Part shown: piece by piece, positions 23,960 to 64,000 of the stretch
How positions within the stretch are numbered: the first letter of the stretch is position 1
Layout: the number at the start of each line of letters is the position of its first letter
Assembly (NCBI GenBank): GCA_022605955.1
Contig: JAKCOZ010000039.1
Span: forward strand, 4,893,501-4,957,500
Origin: Rallus limicola
Taxonomy: Eukaryota; Chordata; Aves; Gruiformes; Rallidae
Length of the DNA: 64,000 nt
Reading direction: 5' to 3'
The notes under the pieces: generated by a model
Database searches by the model: none
What the model was told of the DNA's origin: nothing
What the model saw: only the letters and a program-made list of their open reading frames with translations
Translations under genes and position numbers: made by a program

Positions 23960-24540
23960 AAGTTTTACGAAACATTAATTACAGCAAGGTTTTGAGATGC
24001 CTTCTTATTAACTACCACCTGGACTACTGTGCCCAGCTTTGGAGCCCTCAACACAAGAAGGACATGAACCTCTTGGAGAGGGTCCAGAGGAGAGACATGA
24101 AAATGATCAAAGGGCTGGAGCAGCTCTACTATAAAAACAGGCTCAGAGAGTTGGGTTTGTTCAGCCTGGAGAAGAGAAGGCTCTGGGGGGAACCTTATAG
24201 GGGCCTTCCAGTACCTGAAAGATGCCTACAGGAAAGCTGGAGAGGGACTGTTCACAGGGGCATGTAGCAATAGGGCGAGGGGTAATGGTTTTAAACTAGA
24301 AAAGGGAAGATTTAGGATGGATATTAGGAAAAAAATCTTCACTATGAGGGTGGTAGATCACTGGAACAGGTTGTCCAGAGAGGTAGTGGAGGACCCATCC
24401 CTGGAGATATTCAAGGTCAGGCTTGATGGGGCTCTGAGCAGCCTGATGTAGTGATGATGTCCCTGCTTACTGCAGGGGGGTTGAACTAGGTGGCCTGTAA
24501 AGGTCCCTTCCAACGTAACGCATTCTATGAGTTGATGATA
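23960..24540 (+). mobile_element. CR1 LINE 3' part with reverse-transcriptase end
   Basis: The frame at 23971-24267 encodes the CR1 reverse-transcriptase C-terminus (HLDYCAQLWSPQHKKDMNLL, ERVQRRDMKMIKGLEQL, RELGLFSLEKRRL). It is followed by the 3' UTR (AATAGGGCGAGGGGTAATGG, CACTGGAACAGGTTGTCCAG) and a tail CATTCTATGAG at about 24535. The frame breaks after KRRL. Confidence 0.92.
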
Positions 24541-27500
24541 TGCACTGCCATTGTAAATAAGAGCATATATAAAACCAGTTGGAGGAATAAGTTTATTTTT
24601 GGTTTTAAGATGGAGAAAAGAAAAATGTAACAAACCCCATTGCTCTGTGTAAGGAAATACTACCCATAGATGGCACTGTGGTTCTGTGACTCAGGTGTTA
24701 TTTATGGCTCCAACTGTACAATGCCATTGATTTATGCTGCTTATTAATTTTAATCGTATAGTGCGACTTCTTAGTGAAATTAATTTAATTGGCTTATTAC
24801 TATTGCAAGTACATTGTTTCTGAGACTGAAATGTTTTAAGCTATGTGCATGTACTTACCCAAAGGGCATACCTTTTCAGTAAAAGGATGTCTGTCTGTCC
24901 TTGGAATTGCAATGGCTCATTTTTGGACCAGTTTACAGAGAGACTTAAATTCTGTAACATTCTCTTTGTCCATCAAGATATTGAAAATTACTTTAACCTT
25001 GAGGAGATCCTTTACTATGGATATGTATGGGAGAAATTAAACCAAACCCAAATAACTAGTTAAGAGAAACCCCCAGTTTATAAAACAACTGATTGCATTT
25101 AAATATTTTAATCTGCTTTACTAGCAGTGGGATCTGACAAAACAATAAAGCATCGGAACACCATTTTGCATTAACATTTACAAAATACAGCAAACATTTT
25201 TCTCTATGTATTTACATAAACAAATGTATAGGTATTCAAAATAGAATGCATCTCACCGTTTAGCAATAATTATTACATAAGTACAGTGCATGGTTGGCTG
25301 GATGGGATAGATACATAGGAATTTTTACCCTGAAGTGTATAAAGTATGCACACCAGCTTAGGAGATAACATGGTGAGCTTTATGTCTTTGGACATTTTTC
25401 AGATGCAGTCTTAACAGCAAAAAAAAAAAAAAGATACTTGAAAAATTGTTGATTGAAACATTTTTATTTCAGGCAGAGAGGGTTTTTTGGATGCAGACAT
25501 GACAGGCTGACTCAGCATGCTTTTTCTGTAGGGTTAAGGGAAAGCCCTAACCTCTGAGCTAGTCTGTGTGAATGTCTTCTGGGTTTTTCTTTTCCTGGAA
25601 AATTACAAAAGTTTTCATTCCAGTCTGATACATAATGAAAACACTCACAATTTTTGCAAGATGGAAGTGTTGGTCTGAAGCTGGTCATGCTAAGCTGTAG
25701 TATTCATCCCAAGCCTGGGCCCAGTGCGTATACATTCTGGTTTAAAATGGCTGAACTTTGTCATCTGTCAGCAGTATAATGACTCTATGAAGTGCCACCT
25801 ACTGATGCACGACCTCCCGCAGGTCTGGTGCGGTGGGTAGAACGAATTCAAATGCTGACTCTGTCGTCCTTACTAAGGCAAACCACACAAAAACCTATTA
25901 ACATTTTGGTGCAAGTTGGCAGAATCAGGCCTCACTAATCTGTCAGAGATGTCCATAAAGAGCTGGAGATATTGGTCTTTATCTGCTGTACATTCTTGGC
26001 TTTGAGTTGCTTCTTAGGCAAAAGCTGCTGATCACTCAATAAAGTCACCTGTCTGAGTGCTTGCAGAATTAAAATGTCAGGCATGAGATATCCCTGCTTC
26101 TATGCAAAAAATAAGTTTTACCTCCAGCTGTCAATTAAAGAAATGCTGTCAAGTCTCTTAGGTCCAAAATGTAGGTTTTATTTTAATAAGCTGGAAAAAA
26201 GTGTATTGTTCAGAGTCATCTTCTAATGAAACATCAAGCAAATAATTGAAACCTTCTCTGTTTGTAGTGAAACATTCCCTGTCAGTATTTGCAACCTGAG
26301 CAATTTGACATTGAGAAAGAGGAACAGAAGGTGAAATGAAGGAGAAACAGGGGGGCTGATTTGCTCTGCCACGTGGGCGAAAAGCAGGCAGTAAGTGGAG
26401 AGCATAAAGCAGTGAACATTAAATACTCAGTAACAGCTTATCAAGAGCAAGCTAGTAAAGGAGACTGCACAGACCAGCAAACAGACCCTCAGGAGTTTTG
26501 GGAGGAACTGAGCTTTGGAGAAATGCAGGGTGCCCATATACATCGCACAGTATGCAGGCAGGGTCTGCTCCCTGGCACAAACAGCCGATAGAGCCTGAGC
26601 TGTCCATCCTCTTTGGTTCTTTCTCTTGCAAGGCCAGAGGTGCTTGCATCAAGATGGACACATATTGCTCTCTCTACCTGTGGTTCCTTTCCCCTCACAT
26701 GCAGGATTAGAGTCCTTCAATCCTGTGTCAGTAGTCATCATGTGAAGGCAATCTGGTTTGCTGCCAGACCCTGAGCCTCAGACCTCTACTCACAAAAGAC
26801 CATTGGTTTTATTACTGCCTATTTCTTCCCTGGGGTGCCCCTTCCCCAGGGTGAACCCTCAAAGCCATCACTCCAGTTGTGGAGTGGAGATGTCTGGACA
26901 CTGGGAGGTCTCCAAATACCCTGTTTCATGGGATGCCCTGGAACAACTGTGCTCCATCAGTGCCTGGCTGCTTTCTGTGATATGAGCTGGTGGTTATCCT
27001 TAATTCAAACCCCCAGATTTAGGGTCTATATCAAACTTGCCAGGAAACAGAGGGAAGTCACTGCTCCCACCTGCTACTGCAGTGGTTCTCATGCTTAGCT
27101 GCTTTTAGCCAATTCCTCCTGAAATCCCTCTGTCCTGTGTGGAGGGGCAGGCTAGCACCCCTTGTGCAATGCTGTGCAGGAGTGGGCTGTGTGTAGGTGG
27201 GAGCTGGGAGCAGAGAGTTCCTTTTTCCTTCTGCTGAAGCTATTTCATTTGGTGGCCAAGTGTACCCAGAGCCAAAGAGACCAAATAAAACACCCTGGTG
27301 AGCACAGCATTTATACCACTTGATTTAAGTTCCCAGTTTTTTTGGGGGAAACCATTACTGGCCATGAGCAGATGGATGACATGAATGACATTGCTGCAGT
27401 GGGGCTACAACAAGTTGCTTTGACCCACACATGAAGGCTGAGGGCTGTGGAGTGAGTCAGTGTCACTGTGTGCACTCCGAGCTCTTGAGTGGCCATGCTG

Positions 27501-28840
27501 GAGGAAACTTCTAATGAAACTGGCAGATTTAGTTATCATACTGGCAAAAGATCAATTAAAATGTTTGATTGGGAATTGTCAAAAAGCCCAGCCAAGTTTG
27601 AAAACTTTTTTCTACCACAGGCCAGTATTTTAAGTGAAAGATCTTCCTCTTCCAAACTGGTAGGCTAGAATCAGTTTCAGTTTCTATGTCTCTGTCTTTT
27701 TTTGCCTTAGTGGTTATTTAACTGGTCTGTGAAAACTGAATAACTTCATGAGAAGGACCTACTGAATAATGAAGGCATTGGAGTTTGACTTCTGGGTAGG
27801 TAGGGGAGTGGGGGGGCAGTGTTTCAGAGGGGGCAGGATCAGGAATGTCTCCTGCTTCTGACGATTCTGGCAGCAAAATTCATGGAACGAATCATTCCTT
27901 GGATTCAGGCTTTGCAGGTGGCTGCAACATTTATATTTCTGCTCTCCAGCAGTCCCACTGGCTTCATAGAAACTGTCTGTGATGCCCAAAGGGGAAAGTT
28001 TCATGACAAGGTGTTTCTGGCAAGCCATGTATTTAATGTTCTTTATGTAATGCATTCTGCCCTTGGAGCTATGCGGGTGAAATACAGTGCCACTTATAAG
28101 TCCTGTTATTTTTCAAGTGGGCCCCATTTGCCCATACATATTTCATTAAGGCTGAGTCCTAATAGTGCAAGCTACCTACCATTCCTGAGCAATCTAGCAT
28201 AACAGCAAAACAGCAAAACCACAAATTTGAGCAAGTACGAATTTTCTAATAATTCTGGCTCTACAAGTGCTAAAACAAGACCAGAAGGGCATCTTCACAA
28301 TGGCCTTTTTAACCAAAAGGGAAATGGTGAGAGAGAATCTGCTGCAGCCTTTTACTGAAGGATTCACTCATGCAAAACTTCCACTGACGGTTACTTGAAT
28401 CAGCCTCTGCTGGAATCAAGCGGAGGCATGGAAGTAGAATCACTCCTGAAATTATTTAGCAATGTTGTGCCTGATTTTATGCTTCACTCTCACTTCACTT
28501 CCCTGTCAACATCAGTGGAAAGGAGCAGGGAATGAAGCCTTTTCCTTTTAAAGTTTTTCCTTTTGAAAAAACTACTTTCAAGTTTTAAGCTGAACAGATG
28601 AAACTTTTTGAATGGAAATAACATACAAGGCATGAAACAGAGATTAAGAATGGTCGTGGAAGTGAAGGATCATTCAAGTATAATTTACCTTTGAAGATTG
28701 CTAATTTCAACTATAGAACAAATGGCAGAAAAGCCCAGTAACATTTCAGAGTGGTCACTCAGAAGGAAAAAATAGCCATAAAAACACTGTTACCAAAATG
28801 TCCATGTAATTAATCTATACAGATTCAATAGATTTTTCTT
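24541..28840. other. HTR2A downstream flank, no gene recognised
   Basis: About 4.3 kb of mostly AT-rich unique sequence. Several TTTATT words, such as those near 25456 and 26178, would be AATAAA on the HTR2A strand, so a longer 3' UTR cannot be excluded. A frame at 27819-28202 (plus) has no recognisable domain. Confidence 0.55.
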
Positions 28841-28852
28841 TAATCTTTAAAA

Positions 28853-28900
28853 TTTATTTTAAATATATATATATATTAGTAAACTAACCATAATTTTATT
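28853..28900 (-). terminator. HTR2A: Candidate HTR2A polyadenylation signals
   Basis: Two AATAAA hexamers on the minus strand, at 28900-28895 and 28858-28853, are the first ones met after the stop codon at 29361. They would give a 3' UTR of about 480-520 bases. No cleavage site can be proven from sequence. Confidence 0.45.
28861..28877. repeat. (AT)n microsatellite
   Basis: AAATATATATATATATT beside the candidate HTR2A polyadenylation signals. Short dinucleotide tract. Confidence 0.7.
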
Positions 28901-29360
28901 TAAAATTCCATAAAGTGCTCATTCAGTTAATGATAACAAAATCCCATTGTAGCAAGACAAACTAGCTGGAGCCTGCTCTGTGAGGAAGGACATCAAAGGA
29001 CAGCTTAACTTTCATTTGCAAAAAGAAAAGAAATGCGTAGGTTTCTTCACAGCCCGCGTTATAATACCAGAAATTGCTTTTTTTTTTTTTTCTTTAAGAA
29101 ATATATCCTTTAGAATATTAAAAAAATAAGTTTAATAAAGCCTGTGCTTAAAACAGCCAAAGTACTGTATGAAAAAAAATTGCACGTTTGATACCATTCC
29201 AATCCTGATTCTCATCCACAGGATAATATGAGGCGTACGTGATGTGACTTGGAGGGTGGATCTCTTGAACGGGGCTGATTTTCCTAAGCTGTCAGAGCTT
29301 CTCACAGCCAGGTGGAATTCTCAGCGTCCGCATGGTGGTTGTCATGGCAGCTGCCGACCA

Positions 29361-57418
<28,058 letters not shown>

Positions 57419-58400
57419 CGCTAAGTCCAAACCAGGTGAGATAAACAGTGAAAAATAGGAAATTAATGCCCTTTGTCACCATCAGGCTTTGTATTCCTCA
57501 GCTGTCCATCCCAGAAGTTGACAGAGCACAATCTTTCGTCGACTGTTTTTTTGCCACCGGTGTGATGTAGAGAAACATACCAGAATTACTCCGAAAGCTG
57601 AAATGTTTTTCCATAGGAAGTCCAGCGTTGGCATACATTGAAAATCCAACTGAAAAGCAAATCCCAGCTGTGGGGTAGACAAAACTGTGGGCTTGAGGCT
57701 TCAGAGAGCAAAAATGTTGGAGAAATAAAAGAGAAAAAACTTTTGCAACCACTAGGACTTCCCTCTGGAGCTACATCTTATTGCTATTGGTAACTGTAAT
57801 CACACAATTTTAAACACAGCAGCATTAAAATAGCTCGCCACACAAAACAGCAGAGCTCTCGCTTCCCTATTAAGAAAGTTGATTAAAGATTCCAATCCAG
57901 CATCTTTCTCTTGAAATAATTAGATATGCTCTTATTTATAGTTCATCTTCCATAATATGGCTGATAGTCTCTGACTTCTGTTGTATTTCAGTAGCATTTT
58001 CAGCTCCGTATCAGAGGTTACACATTCTGCTCCATGCTGATTTCTGTAGCTAATTGCACATTTTTGGCCCAGCCTGGCTCCAGAATGGAAATTAAACAAC
58101 TAGACACTACAATAAAAACATAGAATTTAAGGAAGACTTACACTGCACTTCAGATCCCACTCTCAAGCTGCGATCAGGTGCACTTTGTACCCCGATTTAC
58201 CACGTTCTTCAGTGTGTTTAGCCAGTTTTGTGTCCTTTTTCTTCAGCCTCCTCCAAAATGGTGGGAATTTGGAGTAGTTTTTTGACTTCTAAACTGCACA
58301 CTTGAGTGAAGCTGGTTCCCGTGCTGCGAGGCTTGCTCTTTTCTTCTGAGAGATAGGCTGCTTGCCGACTCTTTCCTTGTGCATTTCCCCGCCTCAGGGC
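57419..58400 (-). promoter_or_regulatory. HTR2A: HTR2A 5' UTR and proximal promoter region (inferred)
   Basis: Sequence directly upstream of the start codon. In mammals the HTR2A leader is long (hundreds of bases) and its promoter is TATA-less or weak. Here the minus strand has a TATA-like ACTTTAAATATAGC at about 58416-58403, which could set a start near 58375. It is not a CpG island, unlike the ESD promoter. The boundaries are guesses. Confidence 0.35.
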
Positions 58401-58457
58401 AAGCTATATTTAAAGTAATAATAATATCAGAGCTCTTCTGGAAGTGACACAAAAGAA

Positions 58458-58475
58458 AGCACACACACACACACA
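58458..58475 (+). repeat. (CA)n microsatellite upstream of HTR2A
   Basis: GCACACACACACACACAAAA, about eight CA units, just upstream of the inferred HTR2A promoter. Likely polymorphic. Confidence 0.85.
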
Positions 58476-60593
58476 AAAGAAAGCAGCCTGCATGGAGGAA
58501 TTACTGATTTCAACAGGAATGGAATTTCTTGCTCGCTGCCTTGTTCGGTTTGTCAGACCTCCCACTATCTGGATGTCATAAACTGCAAGGTAGCAACAGC
58601 AGAGGAGGGCAGGGGAGGGCAGACCAAAGAGGGTCTTTTCAGTAAACTAGCAGCTTTTGCAGAGTGTATTTTGGAGGTCCTCTGCTCGGGTGCTTTTTCA
58701 GTGCACGCTTTCCGTTCGCAGAGGGTGGCTTGCAAACACAGCTGCATGCAGCTACAGGCTGCAAGCTTAAGAGAGGCAAAATGTAAGGCTCGTGATGCTG
58801 GAGACTAGTAGAAAATGTTAGTGTGAAGCTTTTTCCGTGTAGAGGGGAAATTATGCCAGCCTTGAAAGAAAGGAGTAATATTCAGTCCCCTTCAGTTTTA
58901 ACCCCAGGTCTGTGCTGACGTTAATCAAGTTGGCATTTAGAAAAGAAATTGAAGTCACTCTGACGTTACGCTTATTTGTCAGGAAGTGGATGTAACAGCT
59001 AACTGCAGCAGCCTGTCCCAAGCAAGCGTCCCAGATGAAGCAGTTCAGTAAAGCAAACCTGGTACAGAGGGGGAAACAGCAGCAGAGGGGGAAACAAAAC
59101 AGCCTTCCCTCTTTCTGCCTTGTACCTCTGCTTCCTTCCAGGACACGGATGCAGAATGAACCAACTCTTCAATCTGCCACCTGACACAAAACCAGCTCCC
59201 AGATTTTTCTGAGAGTTACAGCTGTCAGAATTTCAGCTGAGTGGGTCTGCTGCTCCCTGACCACCCTGAACTATATTGTGGAGGGACACAACTGGATGCA
59301 GGTAGACTCAGGTGGTCTGCAGTGAGAGTACAGAAGTGTGTCACCGGGCACTGGTGGGTCCCGGCGTGCCCACAGGAGCTGGAATGTGGTCCTATAGCTC
59401 AGCCCTGTGTGCAGCACTGCTAACCCTGCTGCAGATCCCAGGGGGCTGCGAAAACATGGGGAGCTGTTACAGCTCAGCTGATGGGTGCTGATCTCTTCAG
59501 GGGTCAACGCCTTGTCAAAGTGAGTCTCAGCACCCGCCAAAGCCTGTCCAGATCATCGAGGCACTGTTACAGAAAGCCTTTCACAGTAAAGTTCCTTTGG
59601 AGACAGCTTTGCTCCCGGCTGAGCTCAGACCCACAAACATCACAGCAGGACAGAACAGCCAGACAGGAGCTCCCCCCCTCCCCGATGCCCATGTGGGAGC
59701 TGGAAATTAGTCATCCCAGTACATTTCCCAATCCCATACACAGGGCCAGGAGACTTTCAGGCAATACAAGGTGGTAAAAAAAGGCTGATATGCTCAGTTT
59801 AGCAAGAAATGTTTTAGTCCAAGCAGTCCTGTCCTGGAGTGAGAAAGGGTCCTTTCCCTCTGTCCTTTAATATGATAACCAAAGGGTTACTGTGTTCATC
59901 AAGTGAATTTGGCATCCGTGCTCCAGAGGGTTTGGCAACCGTCCTCCATGTGTGGGTGCAGATCTGCTTCAGAGGTTGGGCTCCACTTCCACTGAACACT
60001 GCTGCAGTGTGAAACAGGGCACGAGACCTCCTCTGTGAGGAACCCAGGCATCCTGTTAATTTTCTCAGATGGCTTCCTCTGGGCTCTAATGATGACTCTA
60101 ATGTAATGGTCATGGGCGGGAGGTACTTTTTTCAGGTAAATACCCAAACTGTGGGTCAGAAGCTGTAGCTTCCAGCAAAGCCCAGTTTCACCAAGTAGAA
60201 CTGTGCATCTTTCTCCCACACCAAGGATGGGATGGAGGTTTAGGACCTTGTCTTCTACTTTCCCGAATGAATACATTAATAAATAAGCTATATGTAAAAA
60301 GCTTGTGAATCCTGATTTCACATCTGCAGCTTCCTGTGGGCTTGAAGCAGATGCCTAAAGGGTAGAGAGAGGCAGAACATTGTCTGTCATCTTCCTGCTC
60401 CTCATGGAAGAGCTTCGTCCTCCCTTCACTGTAGTGGTGTAACATTCGTTCACATACTTCCTCCTTCCTCTGCTCCAATCATTCATTTAAAACCACAGCT
60501 CTACTCTGGACATAAGGAACATAAAAGTTAAGCGGAAACAGACTGAATATTGCTTTGCCTAAGACTTTTTCAGGTGCAGTCATAAGCAATTTG
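58476..60593. other. HTR2A upstream flank, nothing recognised
   Basis: About 2.1 kb of moderately GC-rich unique sequence. A 14-base direct repeat AGAGGGGGAAACA occurs twice near 59065-59097. No exon or repeat family identified. Distal HTR2A leader exons cannot be excluded. Confidence 0.5.
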
Positions 60594-60872
60594 GAGTCTG
60601 TAGCGAGATGGGTGTTGGCCTTTTCACCCAAGCAACAGCTGATAGGATGAGGGGGAATGGGCTCAAGCTGCACCAGGGCAGGTTTAGATTAGACCAAAAA
60701 GGTTATTTGGCATTGGAACAGGCTGCTCAGGGAGGTTGTTGAGTCACCGACTCTGGATGTATTTAAAAGACGGGTAGACAAGGTGCTCAGGGATATTGTT
60801 TAGTAGAGGACAGGTATGGTTGGACTTGATGATCTCAAAGGTCTTTTCCAACTTGGTGATTCTGTGATTCTT
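60594..60872 (+). mobile_element. CR1 LINE 3' fragment
   Basis: GAGTCTGTAGCGAGATGGGT, GATAGGATGAGGGGGAATGG, CATTGGAACAGGCTGCTCAG, TTGGACTTGATGATCTCAAA and the tail TTGGTGATTCTGTGATTCTT. An internal deletion removes about 25 bases after TTTAGATTAGA. Related to the copy at 684-1002. Confidence 0.92.
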
Positions 60873-63800
60873 CAGATTTCCAATGGTGCAATTCCAAGGC
60901 TTGAGTGCCTTCTGAGCACTGTACTCTCCCCCCCGAAAACTATTTCATGTACATGAAACTGAGGGACAAGTAAGTGAAATGTCTTTTTTTTTAAGGTTTG
61001 CACATGAAACATGGATGAGTCAGGAATAACTTTTGTGTAGCCCAATGCATCAGAAACAAATCCATGATCTTACAATGTCTTCTATCAAAGTATCTGGGAG
61101 GCACTATGGAGCACAAGTATGTTATATTGATCTCAGGATTATTTTTTTTGACTACAACACTGACTCATTCCACCCCTCCCAAGAACCTGCAAATGGTTTC
61201 CTCTCCATATAATGTCATTATAAGGGTCAAGCAACAAAAATCAGCCAGCCTTCTGTGCTGAATCCAGTGAAAGGAAGGTATCAGGGCTCCCACGTGTGCT
61301 TTCATTTCCTTGCAGACCTAAACATGCACTCTGTCTTGAAAGAACGGTGAGGTAAAGCTCCAAGATGATTTGTTGTGTCTGAAGCCAACCTCAACCATTG
61401 ATTTTCCTAAAGGTGAGTAGCTCTGGAAAACTGTAGGTCCCATGATCTTCCATTTTTAAGCAAAGTAGCTTGCACTCCGATAGCGGCGGAGACTCACGGG
61501 CTGTGACCTGCAGTAATAGGCAGTGTGACTGCACTAAAAACAAAGACAGCTGCAGTCTGTCCCAGTCTATGTAAATTAAGTGAAATCTTAGCTTAAAATG
61601 GCGATAATGTGGTCTGCGTTAGACATAAAGTGTTCTTTAGTAACACAGCTGCCACTGGAACAGTCTGCGTATTGCTTTTTAATTTCTGGAAGGCACCAGC
61701 ATAGTGGATTCATGAGAGTCCTTCCTCTGTTCCCTAGCTCTGCTTGGAAACGTTGTAGGACATTAATCTGTCCTCTTGGGCAGGGTTTTTATGCTTGGCA
61801 TGGTGCACGTAACTGCTTCCTAGAAATGCCGCTTTTCAACACTTTTCTCTGAACGAGGAGAAGTAAAAAACCTAGTTTACATAACTCAGAGTTCTCAGGA
61901 TTATTTCAGGCTTAAAAATCCCCAGTTTTGGAGTTTGCCATTGCCCTCCTCTATGGTTTTAATATATTGTGTAATCAGTAAATGTATAAACCGCAGAGGT
62001 TAATCGTTCACTCTGACATCTACAAGTGAGGCAAGAGGAACGTGAATAACTTATGGCTGAGACTACTACTATTTAGTGTCTCTGTTTACATTTGTCAGGG
62101 TCTGTTGGAGAAGCCAGTGCTGTGGCACCTCGAGATGTGAATCAGAGCCTAGCTATTACAAACCAGAACACCTAACTAAACAGCACAGCTCTCTTTTTGA
62201 CACATGCTGCACAGTCGAGCTCGCTCTGGACCTCTCAACCTTCACGACTCATGCGGTTGCAGTGAAGTGAGAACAGGTTGACACGACCTTTCCCAGATCC
62301 ATGCAGGAGCAGCATCCCTCACCCTTGCTGTCCACAGGTGATGATCCTGAGACAGCTGGGTGTTGTGGCACCAGTGGCTTGTTTCCTCCCATAAGCCATG
62401 TGCCCTGATGACTGAAAACCTGTGGTAAGTAACTGGCGTGTTGCTGTCTGATGTTGGAACTGCCTGCATTGGTTTGATCTGGACTGCTTTTGAATGAAAA
62501 CTGAATGTTAGAGGTTGAGGCTGAAGGGGAAGCTGAAATCACTCAGTTTAACTATAATTTATAAGTGTAATATATACTAAGCAATCTGTAATAAGCAAAT
62601 ATGTATTTCATATGTGTATATAAATAACTTAATCTCTCTAAACTTTCCTATCTATCCCACATGTAAGTGCTAGTTTCAGTCTTTGTTTATTCACAGGTGA
62701 AGCTATGGTTTGTCTTGTATCTTTAAACCTGGTTGTCTCATTCACCCATGAGTTTTGGAAAGATGTGCAATATTCCCTGTGATTTTAAGAGTGTCCTCCT
62801 TTCTAACACCATTACTGTTTCAGGATCTTCCACAAGCTTATTGTCCCAGCAAGGAGGTAAATGTGAGAGAGAACCTGGAGCACTTAAAGACACGTCTTTA
62901 ATCTGCCTATACCTGTGCACTGAGGTCAGTATCATTGTACCTGCAACCAGTTTTAGGTCGATGTGGTTCCAGTGATACCAGTGTGACTCCAATGGAGCTC
63001 AATTGAATTGCTGTGGCAAAAGTTGATGTAACAGTTAGTTGACTGGAAATTAGAGTTGGATTTTTTTTTTCCTCATGCAATTTGGACTGTTTAAACATTT
63101 CTTTTCCAATGTAAGAATTTTCATGGGAGCAAAAGTTCTGAAGAATTTCAGTTTGGAAGTATCCAAGCATTTTGCTTCAGTCTTGTTGATCTAGATGTAA
63201 CATTTTAATATTGCTGAATTAAAAATGTTTTCTTGTGAGCCAGCTAACTGGCTGAGATGCAAATTGTCTTATTCCCTTATTCTCCTGGACAATTTATATC
63301 CACCATAACAGCAAGCCCAGAGGCAGTTTCAAGTTGAACTGCATTGAAATAAAATATTCAGTTAAAAAATAAACTGAAACCTTTGATTTGGGTCAAGCCA
63401 ATGTAGTAAAGGAAATATTTTGTTTTGATTTTCCCAAAGGAAACCTGAATGCCTTGGGCAAAAATAATTTTTTTATTACATAAGAAGTTGATTTGGTGGA
63501 AACATAATTTCCCACTAGAGCCCACATGTCTGGGAAGCATCCATTAAGCTTTTGTACTGATGTAATGAATGGCCTGTGATGATTTGAGGAGGAACTCTGC
63601 AACCTTATTTAAGGAAACCTTCCTTATCTATGCTTGATTTTAGTGAAACCTGAATGGACAGGTTCTTCTTCACGTCTTTTTCTCAGCTGTGTTAACTATT
63701 TATATATCTGAAAATAGCTTTTATATCACCAGAAGTCTCTGCAGATATCTGATTTACTAAAACACATTTGGCTTTGGATATTTTCATTTCAGCTCTACTA

Positions 63801-64000
63801 GGAAGAAGCTGGCATGTTGGCTTGTTCTGAGACAATGTTATTCTGTGTTCTGATCATCTGAGTTACAAATGGGCCAGTTCCTCTGCAGGTAAAATTTTAT
63901 TTCAACCAAACACAAATCAGTGCAAGTCCCATGACATAAAGCTCTATATTCCAGCATTAGTACCAGAATCTCTTCCACTAATTTTTTCCTCAATTTAAAC
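60873..64000. other. Distal upstream flank of HTR2A, no gene recognised
   Basis: About 3.1 kb of AT-rich DNA with short open frames on both strands, none with a recognisable protein. No young repeat seen. Confidence 0.6.

Larger units (their letters stand above)
28853..29360 (-). other. HTR2A: Probable HTR2A 3' UTR
   Basis: AT-rich sequence between the stop codon and the first minus-strand AATAAA signals. It contains an A-rich stretch on the minus strand (T tract 29080-29091 on plus). The extent is inferred; longer isoforms are possible. Confidence 0.45.

Noticed and set aside
57419..57430. Start of HTR2A four codons earlier (M-D-L-A-M-D-I-L)
   Set aside because: The first codon there is TTG; the real ATG is 57418-57416 and agrees with the mammalian N-terminus MDILC.

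Overview
The window is vertebrate nuclear DNA, most probably from a bird. It is sparse in genes, AT-rich and intron-dominated. It carries many copies of CR1 LINEs, most of them 5'-truncated, and solo retroviral-type LTRs with TG...CA ends and 5-bp target duplications, which is the repeat mix typical of avian genomes. The exon proteins match two vertebrate genes that are neighbours on human chromosome 13, ESD and HTR2A. The species cannot be named from the sequence alone.

Both genes are read on the minus strand. From 1 to about 10.15 kb is the 5' part of ESD (S-formylglutathione hydrolase / esterase D). Five coding exons lie at 8623-8556, 7641-7553, 6154-6056, 2772-2648 and 1615-1496 (residues 1-167, including the nucleophile Ser149 in GHSMGG). 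An untranslated first exon lies in a CpG island at about 9.6-10.24 kb. The remaining ESD exons must lie to the left of base 1.

From about 10.2 to 28.8 kb is intergenic DNA with CR1 copies and two solo LTRs of opposite orientation (17580-18678 and 20160-21372). From 28.8 to about 58.4 kb is HTR2A (5-hydroxytryptamine receptor 2A), complete in its coding part. Its exons are 57418-57004, 51935-51735 and 30160-29361, which sum to 1416 bases, or 471 residues plus stop. The two introns are about 5.1 and 21.6 kb. The large intron holds an LTR split by a later CR1 insertion (about 36.9-37.75 kb), another solo LTR (40254-41150) and a cluster of CR1 pieces (44.4-48.75 kb). From 58.5 to 64 kb is the upstream flank, with one CR1.

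The two genes have no shared pathway: ESD is a housekeeping cytosolic enzyme of formaldehyde detoxification, HTR2A a regulated Gq-coupled receptor. Their adjacency is conserved synteny. I found no bacterial-type or otherwise undescribed system. The most useful observations are an alanine at the ligand-pocket position 5.46 of HTR2A, an upstream ORF overlapping the ESD start codon, and the datable repeat insertions.
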